A stretch of DNA of 64,000 nt from Micromussa lordhowensis (GCA_964020085.1 OZ026597.1:22527221-22591220), one strand, 5' to 3'; counted from the stretch's first letter, positions 39,901 to 51,490 are shown. The notes: generated by a model from the sequence alone, not told the origin. Program-made: numbers and translations.

Positions 39901-41767
39901 GCCATTGGATTGCAATGCTACTGCCACTCCACTGTCACTCAACTGCCAATATCTACTGCCACTCTACTTCCACTGAATTGCCATGCTACTGCTACTCCAC
40001 TGCCTCTGAACTGCGAAGCTACTGCCACTCCAGTTCCACTGAACTACCATGCTACTGCTACTCCACTGCCTCTGCACTGCCATCATGCTACTGCTACTCT
40101 ACTTCCACTGAACTGCCATGCTACTGCCACTCCAGTTCCAATGAACTACCATGCTACTGCTACTCCACTGCCTCTGAACTGTGAAGCTACTGCCACTCCA
40201 GTTCCACTGAATTGCCATGCTACTGCTACTCCACTGCCTCTGAACTGCGAAGCTACTGCCACTCCAGTTCCACTGAACTACCATGCTACTGCTACTCCAC
40301 TGCCTCTGCACTGCCATCATGCTACTGCTACCCTACTTCCACTGAACTGCCATGCTACTGTCACTCCACTGCCTCTGAACTGTGAAGCTACTGCCACTCC
40401 AGTTCCACTGAACTGCCATGCTACTGCTACTCCACTGCCTCTGAACTGTGAAGCTACTGCCACTCCAGTTCCACTGAACTGCCATGCTACTGATGCTCCA
40501 CTGCCTCTGAACTGCCATCATGCTACTGCTACTCTACTTCCACTGAAATGCCACTCTACTTCAACTGAACTGCCATGCTACTGGCACTTAATGGCCATGC
40601 TACTGCCACTGAACTACTATGATACTGCTGAACTGATGATGATGCTGAACTGCCATGCTATGGCCACTGAACTATCATGCTACTGTTACTCCACTGCTAT
40701 ACTACTGCCATTCTACTTCCACTGAACTGCCATGCTACTGGCGCTTAACAGGCTTGCTACTGCCACTCCACTGCCACTGAACTGCTATGCTACTGCCACT
40801 GTACTGCCACTAAACTGGCATGCTACTGCCACTCCCCTAGCACTGAACTGCCATACTATGGCCACTGAACTATCATGCTACTGCTACTCCACTGCTATAC
40901 TACTGGCATTCTACTTCCACTGAACTGCCATGCTACTGGCGCTTGATGGGCATGCTACTGCCACTCCACTGCCACTGAACTGCTATGCCACTGCCACTGT
41001 ACTTCCACTGAACTGCCATGCTACTGTCACTCTATTTCCACTGAACTGCCATACTACTGCCACCCTGCTTCCACTGAACTGCCATGCTACTTTCACTCTA
41101 TTTCTACTGAACTGCCATACTACTGCCACCCTGCTTCCACTGAACCGCCATGCTACTGGCGCTTAACAGGCATGCTACTACCACACCCCTGCCACTGAAC
41201 TGCTATGCTACTGCCACTGAATGGCCATGCTACTTTCACTCTATTTCTACTGAACTGCCATACTACTGCCACCCTGCTTCCACTGAACTGCCATGCTACT
41301 GCCACTAAACTGGAATGCTACTACCAATCCCCTCCATTACCACTTCTACTAACACCGCCAGTGCCACTGCCACTGCCACTTCCATTACCACTCACACTCT
41401 TTCCACTGATTGACTCTGCTAACTACTTCCACCTGTAATTTACTGATATAACTACTGCTGTTGAGCCAGGTTTGTTCTTTCGCATTTGCTGACTGATTTA
41501 GAGATTCATAGAAAATAGATTTTCGAATGCATTGATTGATTGCTTGATTCATTAATTTAATCATTTAATATTTCATGTTTTTTATTTTTAATAGAAAATT
41601 ATTTTTATACCTATCTAAATTTGTAGAACGACTTCTGTATGTATGTGAAGAAAAAACACAATCAGGTGTTTCGTGGACATGACATTGGATGGAGCCCTAA
41701 CTTGTCTTTGGAAAAACAAATAACCAACGCTGTCAAAGAGCTAGAGAAGACCATCTTTTCCCAGTAG
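36949..41767 (+). CDS. DED plus Bcl-2-like two-exon gene, member 1, split by a transposon
   Basis: The 5' piece 36949-36981 reads MTDRLQQIYRA. A 964-bp transposon follows, and the frame resumes at 37948 with VLVQIARDLDQ, matching paralogues (AYAAVLLQIARNLDRD). Exon 1 ends at 38556 and exon 2 is 41627-41767. A start at the ATG inside the transposon end (37936) would give 253 residues. The N-terminal DED has the usual six-helix pattern with an RxDL-type motif (REDLV). A second domain has a BH1-like segment MTWCKLSMLVAIAGEI and a BH2-like end QLGTW, cut by a phase-0 intron directly after the Trp; exon 2 starts NDFCMYVKKKHNQV. There is no membrane anchor or caspase domain. DEDs mediate assembly with FADD and caspase-8-type proteins; a role in apoptosis is inferred. 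Whether this copy is still expressed is uncertain. Confidence 0.75.
36982..37945. mobile_element. 964-bp DNA transposon with 5-bp TSD inserted in a DED gene
   Basis: The element begins CATGGTTCGCACGGGCC and ends with the inverted partner GGTCTGTATGAACCATG, and is flanked on both sides by GAGCT (36977-36981 and 37946-37950). Near the ends it carries arrays of TCCTTGAAAAG-type words. A short plus-strand frame (37342-37647, 101 residues) encodes a C2H2/BED-like finger, ALCHWCDRTIDVSSM then ALKSHSRSEKHKQ, a kind of module found at the N-terminus of transposase-like proteins. No catalytic domain remains. The superfamily is undecided: a 5-bp duplication is not the 8 bp expected for hAT. Confidence 0.85.
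37342..37647 (+). CDS. C2H2/BED-like zinc-finger remnant inside the transposon
   Basis: 101 residues from an ATG at 37342. The finger has CHWC, then HSRSEKH about 20 residues later, preceded by WVSAYKADKRKA, a layout common in transposon-encoded fingers that bind element ends. The catalytic part is missing, so the frame is probably a leftover of an autonomous relative. Confidence 0.6.
   Translation: MEFVMESKGRKGQCLYNKKWEPDPQYKAWVSAYKADKRKALCHWCDRTIDVSSMVESALKSHSRSEKHKQNSRCQQTGKLIFVTQANSLRKNSQGEISRTN
39430..41440. repeat. 33-bp-unit minisatellite in the intron of DED gene member 1
   Basis: About 2 kb of diverged 33-bp units of the type CTACTGCCACTCCACTGCC + TCTGAACTGCCATG. Because 33 is a multiple of three, long frames stay open on both strands (repeating PLPLNCHATAT on plus), which produces spurious ORFs. 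A higher-order pattern of several units repeats around 39980-40500. A related short patch occurs at 50325-50500. Confidence 0.9.
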
Positions 41768-41854
41768 AGGTATTTAGCTCTTGACGAGGCACCTCTTAAC
41801 CAATCTTTTTTTAGTTAAAATATGCCAGCTACTAGGTTCAGCAAATACCTAATA

Positions 41855-44700
41855 TGTTTGCAAGACCTAATTCGCTTGCTTTCAGTATCCGTTTTAAATA
41901 AGGCAATTACTAGGTTCTACAAAGACTTAATTCGTTTGCTTTCACTGGGCATCAGTTTTAAATAAGGCAATTACTAGGTTCTACAAAGACCAAATTCGTT
42001 TGCTTTCACTGGGCATCAGTTTTAAATAAGGCAATTACTAGGTTCTACAAAGACCAAATTCGTTTGCTTTCACTGGGTATCAGTTTTAAATAAGGCAATT
42101 ACTAGGTTCTACAAAGACCTAATTCGTTTGCTTTCACTGGGCATCAGTTTTAAATAAGGCAATTACTAGGTTCTACAAAGACCGAATTTGTTTGCTTTCA
42201 CTGGGTATCAGTTTTAAATAAGGCAATTACTAGGTTCTACAAAGACCTAATTCGTTTGCTTTCACTGGGTATCAGTTTTAAATAAGGCAATTACTAGGTT
42301 CTACAAAGACCTAATTCGTTTGCTTTCACTGGGCATCAGTTTTAAATAAGGCAATTACTAGGTTCTACAAAGACCTAATTCGTTTGCTTTCACTGGGTAT
42401 CAGTTTTAAATAAGGCAATTACTAGGTTCTACAAAGACCTAATTCGTTTGCTTTCACTGGGTATCAGTTTTAAATAAGGCAATTACTAGGTTCTACAAAG
42501 ACCTAATTCGTTTGCTTTCAGTATCAGTTTTAAATAAGGCAATTACTAGGTTCTACAAAGACCTAATTCGTTTGCTTTCACTGGGCATCAGTTTTAAATA
42601 AGGCAATTACTAGGTTCTACAAAGACCTAATTCGCTTGCTTTCAGTATCAGTTTTAAATAAGGCAATTACTAGGTTCTACAAAGACCTAATTCGCTTGCT
42701 TTCAGTATCAGTTTTAAGGCAATTACTAGGTTCTACAAAGACCTAATTCGTTTGCTTTCACTGGGCATCAGTTTTAAATAAGGCAATTACTAGGTTCTAC
42801 AAAGACCAAATTCGTTTGCTTTCACTGGGTATCAGTTTTAAATAAGGCAATTACTAGGTTCTACAAAGACCTAATTCGTTTGCTTTCACTGGGCATCAGT
42901 TTTAAATAAGGCAATTACTAGGTTCTACAAAGACCGAATTTGTTTGCTTTCACTGGGTATCAGTTTTAAATAAGGCAATTACTAGGTTCTACAAAGACCT
43001 AATTCGTTTGCTTTCACTGGGTATCAGTTTTAAATAAGGCAATTACTAGGTTCTACAAAGACCTAATTCGTTTGCTTTCACTGGGCATCAGTTTTAAATA
43101 AGGCAATTACTAGGTTCTACAAAGACCTAATTCGTTTGCTTTCACTGGGTATCAGTTTTAAATTAGGCAATTACTAGGTTCTACAAAGACCTAATTCGTT
43201 TGCTTTCACTGGGTATCAGTTTTAAATAAGGCAAATTACTAGGTTCTACAAAGACCTAATTCGCTTGCTTTCAGTATCAGTTTTAAATAAGGCGATTACT
43301 AGGTTCTACAAAGACCTAATTCGTTTGCTTTCAGTATCAGTTTTAAATAAGGCAATTACTAGGTTCTACAAAGACCTAATTCGTTTGCTTTCACTGGGCA
43401 TCAGTTTTAAATAAGGCAATTACTAGGTTCTACAAAGACCTAATTCGCTTGCTTTCAGTATCAGTTTTAAATAAGGCAATTACTAGGTTCTACAAAGACC
43501 TAATTCGCTTGCTTTCAGTATCAGTTTTAAATAAGGCAATTACTAGGTTCTACAAAGACCTAATTCGTTTGCTTTCACTGGGCATCAGTTTTAAATAAGG
43601 CAATTACTAGGTTCTACAAAGACCTAATTCGCTTGCTTTCAGTATCAGTTTTAAATAAGGCAATTACTAGGTTCTACAAAGACCTAATTCGTTTGCTTTC
43701 ACTGGGCATCAGTTTTAAATAAGGCAATTACAAGGTTCTACAAAGACCTAATTCGTTTGCTTTCACTGGGTATCAGTTTTAAATAAGGCAATTACTAGGT
43801 TCTACAAAGACCTAATTCGTTTGCTTTCACTGGGCATCAGTTTTAAATAAGGCAATTACTAGGTTCTACAAAGACCTAATTCGCTTGCTTTCAGTATCAG
43901 TTTTAAATAAGGCAATTACTAGGTTCTACAAAGACCTAATTCGCTTGCTTTCAGTATCAGTTTTAAATAAGGCAATTACTAGGTTCTACAAAGACCTAAT
44001 TCGCTTGCTTTCAGTATCAGTTTTAAATAAGGCAATTACTAGGTTCTACAAAGACCTAATTCGTTTGCTTTCACTGGGCATCAGTTTTAAATAAGGCAAT
44101 TACTAGGTTCTACAAAGACCTAATTCGCTTGCTTTCAGTATCAGTTTTAAATAAGGCAATTACTAGGTTCTACAAAGACCTAATTCGTTTGCTTTCACTG
44201 GGCATCAGTTTTAAATAAGGCAATTACAAGGTTCTACAAAGACCTAATTCGTTTGCTTTCACTGGGTATCAGTTTTAAATAAGGCAATTACTAGGTTCTA
44301 CAAAGACCTTATTCGTTTGCTTTCACTGGGCATCAGTTTTAAATAAGGCAATTACTAGGTTCTACAAAGACGTAATTCGTTTGCTTTCACTGGGCATCAG
44401 TTTTAAATAAGGCAAATTACTAGGTGCTACAAAGACCTAATTCGTCTGCTTTCAGTATCAGTTTTAAATAAGGCAATTACTAGGTTATACAAAGACCTAT
44501 TACGTTTGCATTCAGTATCAATTTAAAATAAGGCAACTTCCATGTTCTGCAAAGACCTAATATGTTTGCATTAAGTATCAATTGAAAATAAGGCGACTTC
44601 TATGTTCTACAAAGACCTATTACATTTGCATTTAGTATCAATTGAAAATGAGGCAACCACTAGGGGTCACTAGATTTTACAAAGTACAAAGGCCTCTAAT
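41855..44700. repeat. 60/64-bp minisatellite downstream of DED gene member 1
   Basis: Roughly 45 tandem copies of TTACTAGGTTCTACAAAGAC + CTAATTCGTTTGC + TTTCACTGGGCATCAG + TTTTAAATAAGGCAA. Two unit lengths alternate: 64 bp with CACTGGG(C/T)ATCAG and 60 bp with CAGTATCAG. It starts about 90 bp after the stop codon at 41767. Copies beyond 44450 are progressively diverged. Frames of 20-residue repeats inside it (43885-44094) are artefacts of the 60-bp period. Confidence 0.95.
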
Positions 44701-44744
44701 GTTTTCATTTAATTTTAATTCAAAATAAGGCAAGTACAAAGTCT

Positions 44745-45035
44745 AACAAACAAAAATAATGAACAAGAAAAAAAGAAACGAGCAAAAATTCAAGAAAGAA
44801 AACCAAAACAAATCAAGAATTCAAGAAAGAAAAGCAAAAAAAAAAAGAAAATAGCAAAAAAAAACTATTATCAAGAACAAAAACAAGAGACAAAAAACAA
44901 GAACCAAGAAAAACAGGAAACAAAATCACAAGAAGAAAGAAACAAACGTGTGGCGGCACGAAAAAAAAATACTCGTACAAGAGAAAGAAAAAAAATACGC
45001 AAAAGAAAAAAAAAAAACAAAGTAATAAGCAAACT
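44745..45035. repeat. Purine-rich low-complexity tract
   Basis: Almost pure A/G with scattered C on the plus strand (AAGAAAAAACAAGAA-like). No genes. Confidence 0.8.
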
Positions 45036-45109
45036 CATGTAACGTAAGGTTCATTAAAGTTTGCTACCTTTTCATTCCATAGTGTGAGTTTTTCATTGGC
45101 TCTTACCAA

Positions 45110-45425
45110 TCGCAGTGGCTTCAGGTTTCCGTAGTGCGCTCGTCTCCGGATCGAGCGGTCTGGGTTCGAGTCCTGCGGGGGACATTGTACTGTGTTCTTG
45201 GACAAGACACTTTATACAGTGCTTCTCTCCACCCAGGTGTATAAATGAGTACCGATGAATTTAATGCTTTAATGCTGGGGATACCCGTGCGATGGACTAG
45301 CAACCCATTCAGGGGGGAATAGAAGTACTCTTACTCGCTTCATGCTACAGAAACAGGGATAAGCCCCGGCCTGATGGGCCACTTGGCTCGTATGCAGACT
45401 TTAAAAGGAAATACCTTTACCTTAC
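45110..45425 (+). mobile_element. tRNA-derived SINE
   Basis: The head looks like a tRNA gene with a box A-like GTAGTGCGCTCGTCTCC and an exact B box, GGTTCGAGTCC, at 45163-45173. It is followed by a tRNA-unrelated body (GCTTCTCTCCACCCAGGTGT, then CCCGTGCGATGGACTAGCAA) and a tail with ACCTTTACCTTA. There is no credible full tRNA cloverleaf, so this is a SINE and not a tRNA gene. Confidence 0.85.
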
Positions 45426-46174
45426 TGAAAACAGCTGGCTCGGAATGAGCACAGTGTAAGGTGCAAGTATATGTTTGGATTTGCGTACGGTTGAGGGGAA
45501 AAATGGTGGCTTGTTAGGTTACTTCATAAGTTACTACAAACAACTTCTTTCGAGTTCGGGGACAAAACGACTCTCCAAAACGTTTTTGGTCGGCGTCGCC
45601 TCCGCCATTTTCTCCCTTCGAGAGGATCGCGCGCGGACGCGTGAAATCTAAGAAATGTCAATCATGTTTTTGGGGCTCTGACTGACTTCCCTGAGAGTGA
45701 AACAAGTCGACTTTACGTCGCTCGCGCTCGCCCTCGCGAATTCATCGCTCGAGAAATAAGGTCGGCTTGTGGCAAGTCTAATCGAAATGGTGCATGATAA
45801 GCCCTCAAAATTTCTGGTTTCTTTTTCACCTCAAGAGTGAAGGAAACCTCAAAATGATAGTAACACCAAGGTATAGATATGAGGAGAGAATTGGCACACA
45901 TGAACTTCGAACTTTGGAAAAAATGAGGTCACATTTCGTTGCGTTCAATTCAGTCTTCAGCGCGAGGACACTACTTTCAAGCAATGTTCAAAGTGCTCAT
46001 ACCGGCTTACCCCGGTATGAGAAACAGATCTAGCAAACCTATAACTATCGAAACCGAGTTTCGATGGTTATAGGTTTTCTAAATCGGTACGAACCGAATT
46101 TTAGAGTTTATATTTTCTGCACCTGGTTTATTATCATGCATTTAAAACTTCTACCAAATTTTGACTTACTTATG

Positions 46175-46526
46175 CAGGGTTCGTACGGGTCATGGAAACC
46201 TATTTAAACCTATTTCAATTTCCAGGCCTGGAAGGTCATGGAATTGAAGAGAAGGTCATGGAAAAGTAATATGCTTTCAGAAAATGAAAAGGCAAAAGGA
46301 TTAAAAAACTGGAAAAAATAGAAGACGAGTCATTAACAGTATTTAATTTGAGTAGAAATAGACACAAGCATGCATTTTATGCATTATAACACTGGAAAAT
46401 ATATAAATTAAAAATGATTGTTTTGATACTACTGTGAGAACAACTGCTTAACTTAGGTCATGAAAAAACTTGGAAAGGTCATGGAAAGTCATGGAATTTC
46501 AAAAGCTTCAAAGAGTACGAACCCTG
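46175..46526. mobile_element. 352-bp DNA transposon with 5-bp TSD
   Basis: The perfect 12-bp inverted termini CAGGGTTCGTAC / GTACGAACCCTG are flanked by TTATG on each side (46170-46174 and 46527-46531). The interior repeats GGTCATGGAA-type words, like the TCCTTGAAAA words of the element at 36982-37945, and both have GGTTCG(T/C)ACGGG termini and 5-bp duplications, so they probably belong to one family. Confidence 0.85.
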
Positions 46527-47033
46527 TTATGTAACTTAGTGGTGTAGGTGAAAAACAGTGGAAAAGAAATTGTTATTCTTGTGTGGTTTATGTCATGTTA
46601 TTGAAATGATCAGTGACATTTCAGTTGAAATTGTTCTTTTAGTTATGTGTTTTAATTTCTGTCGTTAGTGACTGTTTATCATTTATCCTTCAAACAAATA
46701 TACCAGTCATTTCATACGAAACCGATCGAGACAAACTCGTCAAGTTAAAGGAGTTTTAATTAACAATTCATATCGAAATTGACATCGTATCTCGTTCAGG
46801 ACACACGAACTTATCTACCACAGGGACGTTAAAAATATCTAAGTACTATGAAACCACGAAACCGTAGGAAAAGAACGTTTCAACTACGCCTCTCCCTCTT
46901 CCCCGATTACTCCAACTTGAACGACCGGTGACAAATATATATAGTGATTAAATGAAGCTTGTTTTTATTACATTTTCTATATTTTTCTTTTTACATTTTT
47001 TAAACGAATGATATTTAGGTAGTGCAATATATA

Positions 47034-47290
47034 CTAATACAGTATCATAAAATATATAACAATACTATTATGATCCAGTGATATCCATTGTGACAAGCAC
47101 AAGGAATAATTTATGCAATTGAGTATGGACATGGTGACTGCCCTTTGGTCTGGTATCTCCCCGTTGATCTTTCCGGTTTGGTTGTACCTGCCAGAGGCGA
47201 CGCCTCCACCGGCTAAGCTCTCGGGATCATAGAAACACACAAACCCCCCCACCACGGCAAGGCGGCAGTCCAAGAGAGGGGACGTCTAGA
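47034..47290 (-). repeat. Probable dispersed repeat fragment
   Basis: A GC-richer patch in AT-rich surroundings, read on the minus strand as CTCTTGGACTGCCGCCTTGC, then GATCCCGAGAGC and GGAGGCGTCGCCTCTGGCAG. It resembles retroelement-associated sequence seen in invertebrates, but I cannot name the family. It lies just beyond the 3' end of the minus-strand DED gene. Confidence 0.3.
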
Positions 47291-47399
47291 GATGTGAATA
47301 ATACTTACAAATTGAATACTGACAAATGAATACTGACTCGTATATCAGCCCACTGTCACTGAATCGTCTGCCGCATAGTAGCGACAAGTTCCAAATTAT

Positions 47400-49375
47400 T
47401 TACTCCATATCAACTCGATTTCCAAGCAACTTGATGTTTTCTTTCAAAGATTCTTCAATGGATGACAGCACAGAACCATTACTTCCAACTTCTTGTTTCC
47501 TCCTGATGAATTTGTCAAAAGCTTTCTATTGAAGCAAAACCAAAAAAATAGTTAACTGTACAACGAAATCTTAATGGCCTTCAACACGGTATTTTGTAAG
47601 AATCTTACAGTTAAAGAAAAATCCACAAGTATATTCCAGATGAAGGAACTTCTAATTTGACAACATGAATTTGGAGTTCAAAACACGCCTACGAATTACA
47701 AGAAGTCAGGAGCCGGGGCTCCTGAAAAAGTATTAGAATTTTGCGTGGTGTGGCTACGAACCAATGTTGCAGAAAAAAGAAATGAAATCGAATAAGTAAG
47801 GTTTGAGGGAATATTTTCAACATAAAAATTAGCGAAAGTAATAAACGACGTTCGACATTGTCGAGACGTCATTGTCAAGAAAATGTATAGGTTAGTTCTT
47901 GCATTGTGAATAGATCTAGAGTTAGGTGGCGACAGAGTGACAAGAAAACACGAAAAAGTGACTGTTAGGAAACTTGGACCAGTCTGGTCCATGTTAATAC
48001 ATCATATGCTTGATTCTTTGCATCCATAGTGACTTGTTCTACATGTAGGAGCCATTGGTATTCTCGACTACAGATCCTGACCGCAGGCAATACTGATTTT
48101 GGCATCCACGGGAGTTTTTTTTGAGTCTGTGAGTCGAATGGTAAGTACACGACTTTGGGATGCCAGTGGAAAGGGTTCATAGTATAGCAGATACACATAT
48201 TTACGCCTCCATGTTAATTGAAAACAAATGAAAAGGATTTAACAAACATTGTCTGACTGTAATGAAGTAAACCTCTTGAATGTGCGCGCGACTTGAAGCG
48301 TGTCGTTATCCAGTTACAAGGAAATGCTGTGTCTGTTTTCCATCACGTCTCTCTCAGCTGTCCTAGCTCCTCTCAGAGAATCGTACAATTAAACTGAGTG
48401 TCTTCAGTTTTACCACACAACTTCCTTGAACGATACATACTGGCTTCTACTAAGAAGCAGAAAGCGTTTCGAAATTTGCATAACTGTACGTTTTATCGCT
48501 TTTCTGTTGCATTCACTGATCTTTGAAAATAATTTTGATTCTGCTCTCCGGTCAGTGTCGTAAAATAACTTGTGGTATTTGAGATAACAGATAGATATTG
48601 GGTATTATCTCTAAGCACCCTTAAGTGGTCTTTATTTGTAGACCTATTCCTTGGTTAGGTTATAACAAGCATCAGACGGCATGATGCTTACGTGTGTCAG
48701 GTCGACTGATTTACTTACCAGACCGCCGTTTTCAAGCATCCACTCTGTTACAAACTCGCAGGCCCTGGTCTCAGAGAACATACTGACATAATAACCATTT
48801 TCTGCTAAATCGACTGGACTAAACGAAGCATACAGGTCACCCATAATCACCAGTGAAGATATAACCGTAGACCATGATAGCTGTGAATCCAGAATCGCGC
48901 TCTCCAAATTCTCGAAAATCGTATTGTTGTCGCTTACTTCCCGGCTGTTTGGGGAGATCAGTTCCTGATTGCCTTCTCTGGTGGTGACCAAAAACCCTAC
49001 AATGTTCGTATACCTACTGACCAGTTTCATACAATCGCCCTGTCGAAAACCATTTACAGTGTTGATGTAATCCTCCATAATACTACCAACAGATATACGC
49101 AACTCGACCCGTTCTAACTCTTCAAGCATATCATAACGAGAAACACTCAATAAAAACCTTCTTAGCAGCGATAAATCAGTAAAAGACAGCCTACGATCAT
49201 TACACAAAAACTCGATTAGCCTAAACATCTCACCATCGCGACTTAAGTTGCCATCTAACTTCGACTCAGGAATAATACCTAAACACCAGTGCCTAAACGC
49301 ATCCCGCTCATCCATACCCAACGACCTAATGAAACTCACTATAAAATTTTTGAAAACCGACAAACTTTTCAACAT
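47400..49375 (-). CDS. DED plus Bcl-2-like two-exon gene, minus-strand member
   Basis: Exon 1 is 49375-48719 and exon 2 is 47525-47400, phase 0 at the junction, giving 260 residues. I chose the ATG at 49375 (MLKSLSVFKNFIV), directly before the first DED helix; the longer open frame upstream begins without ATG. The DED (about residues 5-85) ends with SRYDMLEELE. The second domain has FENLESAILDSQ leading into the BH1-like SWSTVISSLVIMGDLYASF, and the BH2-like WMLENGGL followed across the intron by KAFDKFIRR. This is the clearest Bcl-2-like member: W-x-x-x-NGG-hydrophobic then a DAF-like motif. No C-terminal membrane anchor is present. It is divergent from the decayed plus-strand copy at 49590-50290, with about 220 bp between them. 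Confidence 0.78.
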
Positions 49376-49590
49376 GTAGTAACACGGAGAAATAAACGCT
49401 TTCAATCGAGAGATGGCTAATAGCAAACCCCGATTGAAAATTCAGAGGAAGCTACAAGAACTGCGCATGATCATACTTGACGTCATAGTCCAAAAATAAC
49501 TTCATTCTCGTCCCTAGAGCCTCCTTATTGGTCACGTGGTCGACGAACCCGTAACGACATTTAAAACGAATAGCACTGGGGTCGAGAATG
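49376..49590. promoter_or_regulatory. Shared divergent promoter region of a DED gene pair
   Basis: Between the minus-strand gene and the plus-strand pseudogene lie an inverted CCAAT box (ATTGG, 49527-49531), a CACGTG E-box (49533-49538) and segments such as AACGCTTTCAATCGAG and AACTGCGCATGATCAT that recur upstream of the plus-strand gene at 58489 (58150-58240). The recurrence shows the promoter was copied with the gene pair. Confidence 0.55.
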
Positions 49591-50290
49591 AAATAATTTT
49601 TGCTCGCCTTGCAGGCGTTTGTTTTTCAGTTCCTGAATATAATAATATAATTCAAGGTACATGCAGTCATTCGGTCCTGCTGGTTGTTCTGTCTCTAACA
49701 AACAAGGATAGTTTAATATAACAATACACTTTGTTCATGAGATTATACTGCTTTTCTTCTTGACATTCTCAAAACAGCAGCAAGAGCTTTGTTTATACTA
49801 CTCCAGATCTGATCTGATTCTGGTGGCAGACACTGGAATTTTTTTAACACGCTTAACTTCATTAGAACACGCTGGAATGATTTCGTGGGAAGACATAGCA
49901 AGGTTGACTGGAGGTCTGCGTCAAATAAAACGTTCGAATCTTGTCAAACTGTTTACCGAGTTAAATGAAATGAAATTTCTTCTAGATTTATAGGCGAGAA
50001 AAAGGCTACGATTGGAAACGTTAGATCATTAGTTAAATTTAGCAAGAACATCAAAAAGGTGTTACATGATTTCGAAGAAAAAATGAGCAATAGTAAGCAA
50101 AAGTAAGCAATCTTGTCGTGAACTGACTAAACTAAACTACGCTAGTTGTTGCCGGGGAAATTATTGTGGTAGCCTTAGTGAACTGCAAACGTCACCGGAA
50201 TCACCACTGACTTATGGAGATGTGTTCCAAGGTGGCTAAAGAGTACAGTGTAAGAACTGGGAAGCTGCAGTGGCTAATATAATTTAATGT
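49590..50290 (+). pseudogene. Decayed DED plus Bcl-2-like copy (+)
   Basis: Closely similar to exon 1 of the gene at 58489: QQQELCLYYSRSDL, LTSLEHAGMISWEDIARL and GLRQIKRSNLVKL on plus, but the DED start is missing and a TAG near 49990 stops the frame. Downstream, scattered matches persist (GTTGCCGGGGAAATTATTGT, GAGATGTGTTCCA, GAACTGGGAAG) with frameshifts and deletions. It ends near the position of the BH2-like motif; no exon 2 was found. It is clearly a broken paralogue. Confidence 0.8.
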
Positions 50291-51046
50291 TGCATAATCC
50301 ATTTTAACAGTTTCCATAAGCAAACCCCAGCATGCCATTGCCACTCCATGCTACTGTCATGGTACTGCCACTTCCGCTCACACTCTTCTACCACTACCAT
50401 TACCAAATCATTACCACTGTCTCACTACTGCCAAAGCCTGAGTCTATTTCTACTGTCGGCCACTGCCACTACCACTACCACTATCATAGCCACTGCAGAA
50501 GGCTTCGAAATTTGCATAACTGTTTTCTTCGTCACGAGTCAGTTGCTTTTCTGCTCATTCAAGCATGTTTGAAAAAATATCCATGTTTTGACTGCGGTCA
50601 CTGAGGCTGGTTCACTTTCATCGTCTTAGCCAGCTACTAAAATATTAAACTGAGCTCAAGCAGGTTGGCTGGTCGACTTTACTGAGTAGCGACAAAGACA
50701 AGACAGTTTAGGATGGGGTCTCTTCAGTGTTTTCAAAAGCAGTTATTTCTTTCAAATATGCATAAATGCCGCCGTAGCAGACAATACGGTACGCCCGGAA
50801 GGCATTTTAAAATGATTATACTTTATATACAGCCTATACACTGAAACCAGATGTTAAAACTAACTCCTTACACCTTGGAATTTAACCCAGAACTATACGT
50901 AGTTAATACACACTCGTACTGATAAAATTGTTGGATTGCCGCCATCTTTACCCAACTTCTCTCCTTTGAGGACCTTTGAGATCTCGACTATCCTTTGTAA
51001 ATGCTTACTTCTATGAGTGTTTTGTATGCGCACGTTTGATAACTTG

Positions 51047-51490
51047 CCAAACCGCCGTTTTCAAGTGTCCGTCTTGTGAGATTTTCGTCAGTCCTCATCC
51101 GTCCCGGAAAACAGACTTACGTGTAAACGTTTATGACCATTCTGGACTGATTAAAATACACAGCGCACTAGTAATCACCAATGAAAACATAAATATAGGC
51201 CATGCTAATTGGGACCTCAGGATAAAAATGTTCAAAGCCTCTTTAGCATCATCGTTAACTTGTTTGAATTCTTCCAAGACTAGTGAGGTCAGTTCCTCAT
51301 TTCCTTCTCTGTCTTAACAAAAACTTCGCAATATTCACACAGCCAGTATAAGCAAATTGAAACAAGTTCCTTGACCGGAACCTCTGACATCATCTTCTAG
51401 AAGGATACCAAGATAAAAATACGTAACTCGACTCGTTTCAACATTTGCAACGAAGTGACTAACGCTCTACAATTAGTGTAATAGCCTGAG
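51047..51490 (-). pseudogene. Decayed DED plus Bcl-2-like copy (-)
   Basis: The minus strand is similar to exon 1 of the gene at 47400-49375: ACCGCCGTTTTCAAG (BH2 end) at 51051, then AATCACCAATGAAAACATA against AATCACCAGTGAAGATATA, and GGTCAGTTCC with CCTTCTCT. In frame, TEKGNEELTS and SQLAWPIFMFSLVI are readable, but stops and shifts break the rest and the DED is largely gone. Together with the gene at 51869 it forms a second divergent pair. Confidence 0.75.

Noticed and set aside
39387..41438. Long frames on both strands with PLPLNCHATAT-type repeats
   Set aside because: Products of the 33-bp minisatellite inside an intron; no start context, domain or splice support.
43885..44094. Open frame of 20-residue repeats (LLSVSVLNKAITRFYKDLIR)
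   Set aside because: It exists only because consecutive 60-bp minisatellite units keep the frame; neighbouring 64-bp units break it.
45110..45200. Possible tRNA gene
   Set aside because: B box is present, but the flanks do not fold as a tRNA and a SINE body follows.
49376..49426. Longer start for the minus-strand DED gene
   Set aside because: The open frame there begins with TTG, not ATG; the first ATG before the DED is at 49375.
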